DNA of 64,000 bases, from NCBI GenBank assembly GCA_963701245.1, contig OY969576.1:1837430-1901429 (forward strand), read 5' to 3'. The position numbers were made by a program, and so were the translations under genes. Shown piece after piece: positions 31,089 to 38,991 of the stretch (its first letter is position 1; every line of letters begins with the position of its first letter). Under the pieces are notes generated by a model, which did not search any database, was not told where the DNA came from, and worked only from the letters and a program-made list of their open reading frames with translations. The stretch is from CAWCCP01 sp963701245 (GTDB taxonomy: Bacteria; Patescibacteriota; Saccharimonadia; Saccharimonadales; UBA4665).

Positions 31089-32631
31089 TAAAAGAACCCC
31101 GGAAGGGGAGTGAAATAGATCCTGAAATTGTGTGCGTACAAGGAGTCGGAGCCGGCTTGTCCGGTGACGGCGTGCTTTTTGTAGAACGATCCAGCGAGTT
31201 ATTTACTAGTGCAAGCTTAAGACATTTGTCGGAGGCGTAGTGAAAGCGAGCCTGAATAGGGCGACCATAGTAGTAGTGAATAGACCCGAAACCGGGTGAC
31301 CTAACCATGGGCAGGCTGAAGCGTGGGTAAAACCACGTGGAGGGCCGAACCGTAGCGAATTGCAAAACGCCCGGATGACCTGTGGTTAGAGGTGAAATGC
31401 CAATCGAACTCGGAGATAGCTGGTTCTCCTCGAAATAGCTTTAGGGCTAGCGTTGTACGGTAGCAATAGTGGGGTAGAGCTCTGTTTCGGACTGGGGGTC
31501 GTAAGACTACCCACCCTTGACAAACTACGAATACCTATCAGTGGAACTACAGCAGTTAGAACGGCGGGGCTAAGCTCGTCGCTCGAAAGGGAAACAGCCC
31601 AGACCTCCATCTAAGGTCCCTAAATTTACGCTAAGTGGGAAACGAGGTGAGATTTCTTAAACAACGAGGATGTTGGCTTAGAAGCAGCCATTCATTTAAA
31701 GAGTGCGTAACAGCTCACTCGTCAAGAGATCTTGCGCGGAAAATGTAACGGGGCTCAAGCGTAGTACCGAAGATGAGGATGCGTACATTTATGTATGCGT
31801 GGTAGAGGAGCGTTCCTATCTGCGTTGAAGTCAGATCGCGAGGTCTGGTGGAGCGTTAGCAAGTGAGAATGCTGGAATGAGTAACCATAAGGCAGGTGAG
31901 AATCCTGCCCACCGAAAGAGCAAGGTTTCCTGGGCCACGGTAATCGTCCCAGGGTTAGTCGGTCCTAAGCCGAGGCGCGTAGCGTAGGCGATGGACAACG
32001 GGTTAATATTCCCGTACTAGTGTGAGTTTTGTTTAATGTGCGCGGCATATTAGCAGGAGCGGATTCATGGTTATATCCGTCTAAGTACGAGAAATGCGTA
32101 CGAATGAAACGGACCTTATGGCTGAATTCTTGTCAAAGTGCTGACTAGAAAAGCAATTAAACGTGTGAGTTATACTATCCGTACCGCAAACCGACACAGG
32201 TGCTCAGGTCGAGAAGACCAAGGTGTACGAGTGATTCTTCGTCAAGGAACTCGGCAAACAAGCGGCCGTAACTTCGGAATAAGGCCTGCCCCCTCACTGT
32301 GTTAATCACAAGTGAGTGATGCCAGTTTTCTTTTCAGGAAACAACAAACAGTAGTTCGTATAAGTTTATAACTTCTTATATGAGCCTGTATAAACGAGAA
32401 ATATTCGAGAGAAGAAAGCTGAGCCTCATAGAGCTATATCGTGATTGATATAGTGAGGGGGCCGCAGCTAAGGAACCCATGCAACTGTTTACCAAAAACA
32501 TAGGTCTGTGCTAACACGAAAGTGGATGTATAGGGGCTGACGCCTGCCCGGTGCTGGAAGGTTAAGGGGAGAGTTTACGCTTGAACTGAAGCCCCAGTGA
32601 ACGGCGGCGGTAACTATAACCGTCCTAAGGT

Positions 32632-32930
32632 GGAATGCTGCTTTAGTGGAGTGAAAGTCTCCCTTCTAGTTACCCTCAGCCATTGAGGTTTGAAGAAGAA
32701 AATTTGACTATATGCTGGAATATCTGAGTATCCGAATGTACTTTCTATTTGAAAGTGATAATCAGCTCGGTGCAGACAATCAGCAGGGAAGATCTCACTA
32801 GTGAGAAACCCTCAGAGACTACACGTCAGAATCCCAAGATTGGGATAAGATATAGTCCGAACTTTATGGCGACATAAAGAGCAGTAAAGACGTACTGTGA
32901 AATAACAAGCTATTCATTAATTTGATAATG
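32632..32930 (+). other. group I intron in 23S rRNA, site L1931
   Basis: It interrupts the universally conserved CCTAAGGT|AGCGAAATTCC. The 5' exon ends in T and the 299-base insert ends in G (32930), as group I introns require. The core contains ACTACACGTCAG and AAGATATAGTCCGAAC, matching P7-type and S-type elements. By E. coli numbering from memory this is position 1931, a known insertion site for group I introns. It has no open reading frame and so no homing endonuclease. Confidence 0.85.
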
Positions 32931-33637
32931 AGCGAAATTCCTTGTCAGGTAAGTTCTGACCTGCACGAATGGCGTAATGATATGGGTACTGTCTCGACGA
33001 AGAGCTCGGTGAAAGTGCATTGACGGTAAAGATGCCGTCTGTCCGCAGCAGGACGAAAAGACCCCGTGCAGCTTTACTACAGCTTGGCATTGAGCTGGGT
33101 TGTAACATGTGTAGGATAGGTGGGAGACTTTGAAGCTTAGGCGCTAGCCTAGGTGGAGTCAACAGTGAAATACCACCCTTGTTACGATCTTGTTCTTACA
33201 GGGCCCTCAATTTGCAGATCAATTTTATATTGGTCTTCAAATTCCGGGTTCTGGACCGTGTCTGGTGGGTAGTTTAACTGGGGCGGTTGCCTCCTAAAGA
33301 GTATCGGAGGCGTTCAAAGGTTAGCTAACTTCGGATGGAAATCGAAGTGATAGTGTATACGCATAAGCTAGCTTGACTGTGAGGGCGACAACCCGAGCAG
33401 GTACGAAAGTAGGAGTAAGTTTTCCGCTGTCCGTACATTTTGTACAAGAATGTGGTATCGGCAGCGCTTTCGGATAAAAGTTACGCCGGGGATAACAGGC
33501 TTATAGCGCCCAATAGTTCACATAGACGGCGCTGTTTGGCACCTCGATGTCGGCTCATCTCATCCTGGAGGGGGAGCACCTTCCAAGGGTCCGGCTGTTC
33601 GCCGGTTAAAGAGGTACGTGAGCTGGGTTCAGAACGT

Positions 33638-34052
33638 AAATAATATTGCGTTCTACTTCTGTAAAGAAGTAAAGTGTTTGTGTACATCGCACGTTAAACA
33701 CTAATTCTGACTAAAATCGGTGAAATCCGACTTTCAAATCGAACTTTGAAAAGGGCAATACCGAGGGAAGATTGTTAAATTAACTTAGAAGTCAAAGTAA
33801 ACTTATAGCTTAAGAAACTTTGACAAAGGGAAGTATTATACGAATTAATGCTTAAATCACCTTCTATTTTTCAGTTTAACTTTCCCCGTAGAGACTGGAT
33901 TCCACTAGCTATGGATGAAGATAAGGCAGATATATTTCAAGCCTTATAATACGTCAGCCCCTTATTGCAACGTAGCAAGAGGGTGAAGATATAGTCCGTG
34001 CCATCAGTAATGATGGATGAAGTTTCGATCATGAACAAATCGAAAATACACG
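33638..34052 (+). other. group I intron in 23S rRNA, site L2593
   Basis: It splits the peptidyl-transferase segment CAGAACGT|CGTGAGACAGTTCGG. The 5' exon ends in T at 33637 and the insert ends in G at 34052. The S-type element AAGATATAGTCCGTGCC lies near 33986-34002, and GATCATGAACAAATCG precedes the 3' end. By E. coli numbering this is position 2593, another recognised site. It is 415 bases with no substantial reading frame. Confidence 0.85.
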
Positions 34053-34390
34053 CGTGAGACAGTTCGGTTTATATCCGCTGTGGACGATAGGAAATTTGAG
34101 AGGATTTGATCCTAGTACGAGAGGACCGGATTGAACGCACCTCTGGTGTATCAGTTGTTCTACCAAGGGCATTGCTGAGTAGCTATCGTGCGGACCAGAT
34201 AAGCGCTGAAAGCATATTAAGCGCGAAACTGACCTCAAGATTAGATTTCCCTATGACCTCCCTGAAAGACGATCAGGTTGATAGGCGCAAGGTGGAAGCA
34301 TGGTAACATGTGTAGCCGAAGCGTACTAATAGAGCCATTGACTTTTTACGATCTCTGATTCAGTACTCCTAGAGTATTAGAATCAGAGAT

Positions 34391-34418
34391 TGCAATTGAC
34401 TGGTTGTTAGTGAATATC
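34391..34418 (+). other. 3' half of pre-23S processing stem
   Basis: Pairs with 30388-30415. Just before it a hairpin (ATCTCTGATTC / GAATCAGAGAT, about 34352-34390) closes directly behind the mature 23S end. Confidence 0.75.
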
Positions 34419-34519
34419 AAATTCAATATAGCAGTTTGTCTAAATGCAACGCTTTTTACTTCACCGTAGATTATTTATTATGGACATCAATTAGGTTTAA
34501 TAGTTCTATTTAAACTAAA

Positions 34520-34632
34520 TTGGTGCCCATAGCGCGAGGGAGACACCTGTTCCCATGCCGAACACAGAAGTTAAGCCTCGTAGCGGTTACAATACTTGGG
34601 GTCCACCCCTGGGAAAATAGCACGGTGCCAAA
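34520..34632 (+). rRNA. rrf: 5S ribosomal RNA
   Basis: The terminal helix is TTGGTGCC / GGTGCCAA. Conserved blocks inside include TTCCCATGCCGAACACAGAAG and GGGTCCACCCCTGGGAA. It follows 23S by about 170 bases in the same transcript and is closed by a strong terminator. Confidence 0.95.
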
Positions 34633-34636
34633 TTAT

Positions 34637-34671
34637 ACTAAAAGCTTCCGAAAGGAAGCTTTTAGTCTTTT
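34637..34671 (+). terminator. terminator of the 23S-5S unit
   Basis: Perfect 13-base stem ACTAAAAGCTTCC / GGAAGCTTTTAGT with a GAAA loop, followed by CTTTT. Confidence 0.9.
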
Positions 34672-34812
34672 AAGGGATAAAAAATTTGCTGGAATCGACG
34701 AATTCTGTGCTACTACTTTAAGCTTATTATCCACACCATAAAACTGCTTGTGTTAACTGTCCTTAAGGGGTAAAATAGCCCTAAGAAAGAAATAAGGGAG
34801 GGTTAACTAAGC

Positions 34813-35571
34813 ATGTCTCAGATAGTAGATGTCCAATGGCCATCGGATGAAGATAAAGACAATGAGAAACACGAAGATGATAATCAAGTGACTAGCGATG
34901 AATCTCATGTTCAAGACTCAAGTGGCGATAACAGTGGTAATGAAAGTAATAATAACGCTGATGAAGTAAATTCGTCGGACAATAAAGATGAGGAACAAAA
35001 TATGTCTGCAGGTGATAGTGAAAACCAAGGTGAGCAAAAATCTGAATCAACATCAAGTGGTAGTTCTGTTGTAGGAGAATCTACAAAAAATGATGTAAAA
35101 AAGCAAGGTAAATTTAGCTTTCCTAAAAACTCCTCTAAATTACCAAAATCCAACCGAATGAGCACTTACGTTATAGAAGCTGTTCTAGTTCTAGTTGTAG
35201 TTGGTTTGGGTCTTTGGTGCTGGAATTTATACAACGATAGAAAGAATTTGCAGTCAGAAGTTTCTAGTTTGAATCAAAATCCTCAGTCACAAGCCCAAAA
35301 GCAAACCCAAATAGTTGTTAATCAGGTGAGTAAATTAATGCAGCTTCCTTCAAACGAAACTCCTACGATAGTAGAAGTGAGTAATGCTGCTCAAGCCAAA
35401 AAACAATCCGCATTCTTTCAAAACGCCCAAAATGGTGATAAAGCTTTACTCTACATAAAGGCTGGAGAAGCAGTATTGTATAGGCCAAGTACCAATAAAA
35501 TTGTTGCAGTTGCTCCTATTACTTATAACAGTGCTTCAGCTAGCACTACTACAAGTAACTCCAGTAAATAG
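34813..35571 (+). CDS. single-pass membrane protein with acidic N-terminal domain
   Basis: A 252-residue protein of unknown function. Residues 1-95 are strongly acidic and Ser/Asn/Gln-rich with no predicted fold, followed by a basic stretch (KKQGKFSFPKNSSKLPKSNR). The membrane segment is at about 118-140 (YVIEAVLVLVVVGLGLWCW). A short heptad-like region (NDRKNLQSEVSSLNQ) and an outer domain of about 90 residues follow, with SKLMQLPSNETPTIVEVSNAAQAKK...GDKALLYIKAGEAVLYRPSTNKIVAVAPI. The N-terminus is predicted inside. A GGGAGGG Shine-Dalgarno lies 10 bases before the ATG. The C-terminal domain recurs in my memory in hypothetical CPR membrane proteins, but I cannot name it. Confidence 0.65.
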   Translation: MSQIVDVQWPSDEDKDNEKHEDDNQVTSDESHVQDSSGDNSGNESNNNADEVNSSDNKDEEQNMSAGDSENQGEQKSESTSSGSSVVGESTKNDVKKQGKFSFPKNSSKLPKSNRMSTYVIEAVLVLVVVGLGLWCWNLYNDRKNLQSEVSSLNQNPQSQAQKQTQIVVNQVSKLMQLPSNETPTIVEVSNAAQAKKQSAFFQNAQNGDKALLYIKAGEAVLYRPSTNKIVAVAPITYNSASASTTTSNSSK

Positions 35572-35741
35572 GTTCGTTAATGTCCAGTCGTTGAGGTTTA
35601 CGAAGTCAAATATGTTGTAGCTCTTGCAACTGCTAGATTTTTTACAGACCTTTTTCAGCTTCGTGGTTTAACATAAGAAGATTCAAGAATTACCAAGGAT
35701 AATAGATTTAATATATTCTTGAACACAAGGAGGGTAACCAT

Positions 35742-35936
35742 ATGGCAGGTACCGTAAAAGGCGGTCGCTTAGCGGCAAAAAAAAATAAGCAAAAACATGG
35801 TGCAGACTTTTATGCACGTATTGGAAAACTAGGTGGCAAAAAAGGCAAAACTGGTGGATTTGCGGCTGGCGAAAGTGGTCGTAAACGAGCAAGTTACTAT
35901 GGTGCTATAGGGGGTGCTATTTCTAGAAGGAAATAG
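35742..35936 (+). CDS. small basic KGG-type protein
   Basis: A 64-residue, Lys/Gly/Arg-rich protein that begins MAGTVKGGRLAAKKNKQKHG and contains DFYARIGKLGGKKGKTGGF and a C-terminal SRRK. It is a paralogue of the 65-residue protein 200 bases downstream. The repeated GG-K pattern resembles the small KGG-type stress-associated proteins of bacteria, though that link is tentative. Nucleic-acid binding is possible given the charge. A GGAGGG Shine-Dalgarno precedes the ATG. The leader contains a perfect hairpin (TTCAAGAAT at 35682-35690 with ATTCTTGAA at 35715-35723) immediately before the Shine-Dalgarno. Confidence 0.7.
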   Translation: MAGTVKGGRLAAKKNKQKHGADFYARIGKLGGKKGKTGGFAAGESGRKRASYYGAIGGAISRRK

Positions 35937-36007
35937 TATTCCCAGTTCAATTTAATACTTCTCTACGAAATTACTATGAGTATCTGGTGTAAAAGTATAC
36001 AAGCTAG

Positions 36008-36095
36008 TTGACACATAAACAATAGCGTGATATCATAAATATAATTTCGAGAGAATAGAGGGTTTTCAAACCTTATTGGTTGAGAGCCCTTTTTT
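36008..36095 (+). promoter_or_regulatory. promoter followed at once by a terminator hairpin (candidate attenuator)
   Basis: TTGACA at 36008-36013, 17 bases, TATCAT at 36031-36036: a near-consensus promoter that should start RNA near 36043. Only about 15 bases later comes GGGTTTTCAAACC (36060-36072) pairing, with G-U pairs, to GGTTGAGAGCCC (36078-36089), followed by six T. The next gene starts at 36134, so the hairpin lies inside its leader and would stop most transcripts unless prevented. Confidence 0.55.
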
Positions 36096-36133
36096 ATTAC
36101 TTTCTCGAGAGACTATTAATAAAGGAGTATTAA

Positions 36134-36331
36134 ATGGCTGGAACAAAAGCAGGCGGACGTGCAGCTGCCGCAACCAACAAAGCCAAATACGGCGCAGATT
36201 TCTACGCTAAAATTGGTTCTAAAGGTGGCAAATTAGGCCGAACTGGCGGTTTCTTCGCTAATCGCGATTTAGCTCGTCAAGCTGGTGCAAAAGGTGGACG
36301 AATCTCTCGTCGTACCAAAAAAGTTGCCTAG
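36134..36331 (+). CDS. small basic KGG-type protein, paralogue
   Basis: 65 residues: MAGTKAGGRAAAATNKAKYG, then DFYAKIGSKGGKLGRTGGF and a C-terminal GGRISRRTKK. It aligns end to end with the 64-residue protein just upstream. Short proteins of this shape (MAGTKAGG...DFY..IG..GG..G.TGGFA...GG..SRR) occur in several bacterial groups and phages in my memory, with no settled function. An AAAGGAG Shine-Dalgarno precedes the ATG. Expression may be controlled by the terminator hairpin in its leader. Confidence 0.75.
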   Translation: MAGTKAGGRAAAATNKAKYGADFYAKIGSKGGKLGRTGGFFANRDLARQAGAKGGRISRRTKKVA

Positions 36332-36360
36332 AGATAGGCTACTTAGTCAGTACTAGTATT

Positions 36361-36388
36361 AAATCTCCGTCTCTTAAGACGGAGATTT
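36361..36388. terminator. bidirectional terminator between convergent genes
   Basis: AAATCTCCGTC / GACGGAGATTT forms a perfect 11-base stem with a 6-base loop, with T/A-rich flanks on both strands. The stop codon of the minus-strand HExxH gene (36374-36376) lies inside the hairpin loop. Confidence 0.8.
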
Positions 36389-36874
36389 TAATTTAAATAC
36401 CGGACTTTGCTGTGTTATGTTTTTAGTACTTCGATACGCTCGGCAAAATCTATTTGTGCTTACTCTCCATAGAGTATGGCAATTAAAGCAATGGTAATGA
36501 GAGTGGTCATCCTGCTGTAAGCACTTGGTTAAACAATTTGGGCAAATACTACGTTTATAAAGCCAATCACGGTACGTATCAAGACAATCTTGGATATGAT
36601 CTTCATCTATAGAAATATTTAAGGTCTGAGCTATTAATATGGCCTTTTCCCAAGCAGCAACTTCTAACCGTATTAGCTCAAAATCTGCTTTATAGCTTTC
36701 ATGCTCTAATAATGCATGACCTGTTTCATGTAACAAAGACCAGATTGCTTGCAGTCCACTTGCGGATCGATTGTAAAAGATTTCTGAGGTTTCGGGAGAC
36801 CAACAAAACTGGTTTCCGGCTACGAACCGTAATTGGGGGTATGAAAGCTGTAATTTAGCTAATAATTTTCGCAT
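36374..36874 (-). CDS. HExxH metallopeptidase-like protein with zinc ribbon
   Basis: A 166-residue protein. LLHETGHALLEHESY contains the HExxH zinc-binding motif, and the later helix ELIRLEVAAWEKA could supply the third ligand. This arrangement resembles the ImmA/IrrE family of intracellular metallopeptidases. The C-terminal part carries two Cys pairs (CPNCL and CFNC) typical of a small zinc ribbon. No signal peptide is visible, so it is probably cytoplasmic. It overlaps the end of the upstream ROK gene by 20 bases, which implies one transcript and perhaps translational coupling. ImmA-type proteases often cleave a repressor encoded nearby, but no repressor is seen next to it, so the target is unknown. 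Confidence 0.65.
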   Translation of the reverse strand: MRKLLAKLQLSYPQLRFVAGNQFCWSPETSEIFYNRSASGLQAIWSLLHETGHALLEHESYKADFELIRLEVAAWEKAILIAQTLNISIDEDHIQDCLDTYRDWLYKRSICPNCLTKCLQQDDHSHYHCFNCHTLWRVSTNRFCRAYRSTKNITQQSPVFKLKSPS

Positions 36875-37685
36875 GACCGTACACTTGTTTAGTTAGATCG
36901 TAACACCCATAAATTACTGCGAGCTCTGGACGAAGCGCTCCTCTAAGAGTAGGAATTTTTATTAACGGGAGTTTATAGTTTTTCAAATCCTTTTTTAGAA
37001 GCCTTCCATATCGCTCGAAGTATGTTCCCACACTCCCTCCGATTATGATTATTTCTGGTTCTGTAACAGCAATCAAGTCAATAATTCCAACAGCGAAATC
37101 GCGGGCGATAATTTCCCATGTGGTTTCATCTGTAATTTCATATGCTTTTTTACCAAATCTTTCGACGATTGCATGTCCTGAAGCAAAATTTTCCCAAGGC
37201 ACGAGCTTACCTTTATGAGATACTAGCATACTATGACCACCGCCATCACCAAAGTTAGTGTCTATTATTTGGTGATTAATTACAGAAAACCCAATTCCGG
37301 TGCTAATAGTAATATAGAGTACCTTATTGAACTCGTCCTTAACCATCATTGCCTCTGACAAACCAGCTAATTTAGCATCATTCTCAACTGCCATTGGGCA
37401 CTGGCAGATCTGTTCCATGTCGTGTTGTACTGATACGTTATGCCAGGGCAAGTTACCAAAGCTTATTGCTCTCTCATGATCGCGATCAAATACGGTTGAA
37501 GGTATGCCTATGCCACCGGAGTGAAACTCTGTAATTTTAAAAGTTCCGATTGTATTTTTAATAGCGTGCTGAAACTCATCATAGCTTGTCGGGGTAGGGA
37601 ATTTGCTTTGTTCTTCAATAACACCGTTTTTATCTAATACGGCGACAAGTGTTTTTGTGCCGCCTACGTCAATACCCACATACAT
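36855..37685 (-). CDS. ROK-family sugar kinase or regulator
   Basis: Starting at the ATG at 37685 the protein begins MYVGIDVGGTKTLVAVLD, the N-terminal phosphate-binding motif of ROK (glucokinase/NagC-type) proteins. The longer frame, beginning at 37724, would add a hydrophobic stretch that does not belong to the family. Other family features are GGIGIPS, AVENDAKLAGLSEA, TISTGIGFSV, and EIIIIGGSVG near the C-terminus. The Cys-rich zinc motif CxCGxxGC found in many ROK proteins is absent. There is no DNA-binding N-terminal domain, so a kinase is more likely than a repressor. TATACT on the minus strand (37698-37693) ends 7 bases before the ATG, indicating a leaderless mRNA. Confidence 0.8.
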   Translation of the reverse strand: MYVGIDVGGTKTLVAVLDKNGVIEEQSKFPTPTSYDEFQHAIKNTIGTFKITEFHSGGIGIPSTVFDRDHERAISFGNLPWHNVSVQHDMEQICQCPMAVENDAKLAGLSEAMMVKDEFNKVLYITISTGIGFSVINHQIIDTNFGDGGGHSMLVSHKGKLVPWENFASGHAIVERFGKKAYEITDETTWEIIARDFAVGIIDLIAVTEPEIIIIGGSVGTYFERYGRLLKKDLKNYKLPLIKIPTLRGALRPELAVIYGCYDLTKQVYGHAKIIS

Positions 37686-37747
37686 GAGATACAGTATAGC
37701 AATAAAATATTTCTTCGATAACAACTTGGCAAGAATATAAGGGCTAA

Positions 37748-37761
37748 ACTAATGACCGAAT
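37748..37761. repeat. target-site duplication, left copy
   Basis: ACTAATGACCGAAT, identical to 38809-38822 on the other side of the transposase gene and in the same orientation. This is the expected result of transposon insertion. Confidence 0.7.
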
Positions 37762-38808
37762 TATCTTCCCACCATACATCTTGCACACTTTCACTAAACT
37801 AGAAAGGAGTGAAAGTGAGATACAGGAGAATGACAGAGAAACAACTCTTAGTCTACGGGGCTAGGATTAGATTAGGGTGGTTTCGGAAAGCTGAAGAATT
37901 AGGGAGCGTGACTGCAGCTTGTGAGTTCTACGGTATACCTAGAAGAACGTATTACTACTGGTACGCCCGGTATATTGAGAGCAGTAAACAGTTAACAAGT
38001 TTGTATGACTTGCCCAGAACACCAAAGTCACATACTGCTGATGTTGACGAAGATACCGTCAGTCTCATCGTGCAGCTCCGTTTAGGGCTTGGCTATGGCG
38101 AGGATGCACTTACGCATATATTGCAAAGAGATTACGGCGTAAACATCTCACATCATGGCGTCGGTAATGTCCTGAAGCGTGCTGGACTCCTAACGCCGAG
38201 AAAGCGACACGCTCGTCAACATCGCCGACTTAACGATTATCCCTACCAACCAGGAGAAGTCGGCCAAATGGACGTCAAACACTGGAAGCGGGCAGCCTAC
38301 CAGTACGACCTCATTGACTGTGCCACCAGGATTAAGTACAAACGACTGTACCCGGGACATGATCCGACCTATACTGTCGACTTTCTAGAGCACGCCACTC
38401 GTTTCTTTGCCCCGGCTTTCGCGTTTCAGTGCATACAAACTGACAATGGTTTGGAGTTTGTCTATGATCACTTGCCGCAAACCAAACCAGAGACGCGAAC
38501 TGTCGTACAACGTTGGCTTGATGTCCATGGTATTCGTCATGGTCGGATACCGGCTTACTCGCCGTATTTGAATGGCAGGATTGAACGCTCACATGGCGTT
38601 GACAAAGACCGCTACAAACGATTGACAACATATAGCTATGACAAATCCGAGCTACAAGCATTTCTGGTCGACGACTGCCTGGACTACAACTTCTACCGGC
38701 CGCACAGTATGTTGGGCATGATGACTCCCGTCGAATACTTACAAAGTATACCGGGGTACGAACATGCTAATCTAGATACAAGTGTGCTTGTTGTTTAGTG
38801 GGTGGACC
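37762..38808 (+). mobile_element. insertion sequence, IS481/IS3-like, apparently complete
   Basis: About 1047 bases carrying a single transposase gene. Imperfect inverted repeats are 37768-37790 and 38780-38802 (18 of 23 positions; inner end GCACACTT exact in both). Flanking 14-base direct repeats are identical, so the insertion is recent or at least uneroded. A duplication of 14 bases is long for most IS families, although long ones are reported for IS481 relatives. Confidence 0.75.
37815..38798 (+). CDS. DDE transposase/integrase-core protein
   Basis: A protein of about 327 residues with an N-terminal helix-turn-helix (GSVTAACEFYGIPRRTYYYWYARY), a second HTH-like region (LGYGEDALTHILQRDYGVNIS), and an rve-type integrase core. 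The catalytic residues can be read as D in GQMDVKHW, D in QTDNGLEF and E in GRIERSHG. The C-terminal NFYRPHSMLGMMTPVEYL is the usual end of IS3/IS481 transposases. The GTG at 37815 has an AAAGGAG at 5-base spacing and is preferred over the GTG at 37809. The frame is intact, so the element may be active. Confidence 0.85.
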   Translation: MRYRRMTEKQLLVYGARIRLGWFRKAEELGSVTAACEFYGIPRRTYYYWYARYIESSKQLTSLYDLPRTPKSHTADVDEDTVSLIVQLRLGLGYGEDALTHILQRDYGVNISHHGVGNVLKRAGLLTPRKRHARQHRRLNDYPYQPGEVGQMDVKHWKRAAYQYDLIDCATRIKYKRLYPGHDPTYTVDFLEHATRFFAPAFAFQCIQTDNGLEFVYDHLPQTKPETRTVVQRWLDVHGIRHGRIPAYSPYLNGRIERSHGVDKDRYKRLTTYSYDKSELQAFLVDDCLDYNFYRPHSMLGMMTPVEYLQSIPGYEHANLDTSVLVV

Positions 38809-38822
38809 ACTAATGACCGAAT
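38809..38822. repeat. target-site duplication, right copy
   Basis: ACTAATGACCGAAT, identical to 37748-37761. Confidence 0.7.
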
Positions 38823-38923
38823 ATTATTGACGACTGTTCATTTAGATTTTCGAGGATAAGAAAGCTGCTTTACTAAAAGAGGTAGATTGGATACAATATA
38901 AGTAATCTTGCATACAATTTAAT

Positions 38924-38946
38924 AGGAGGTGCTTACGGGACATCTC
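38924..38946 (+). promoter_or_regulatory. hairpin in the rpsA leader
   Basis: GGAGGTG pairs with CATCTCC (6 of 7) around a 9-base loop, about 45 bases before the rpsA start and just after a TACAAT -10-like box. The 5' arm mimics a Shine-Dalgarno sequence. Autoregulation by S1 through its leader is known in other bacteria; whether this hairpin takes part is inference. Confidence 0.35.
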
Positions 38947-38991
38947 CAGAATTGTTCGCTAGAAATACATTTATAAGGAGGCATGGGGAAC

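Noticed and set aside
32289..32461. Third intron in 23S
   Set aside because: The segment is closed by a continuous helix and lacks the group I core elements and splice-site rules seen in the other two.
37686..37724. Longer N-terminus of the ROK protein
   Set aside because: The extra 13 residues are hydrophobic, lie upstream of the family start and overlap the -10 box.
38332..38661. Minus-strand frame inside the transposase
   Set aside because: Antisense shadow of a well-supported transposase gene.
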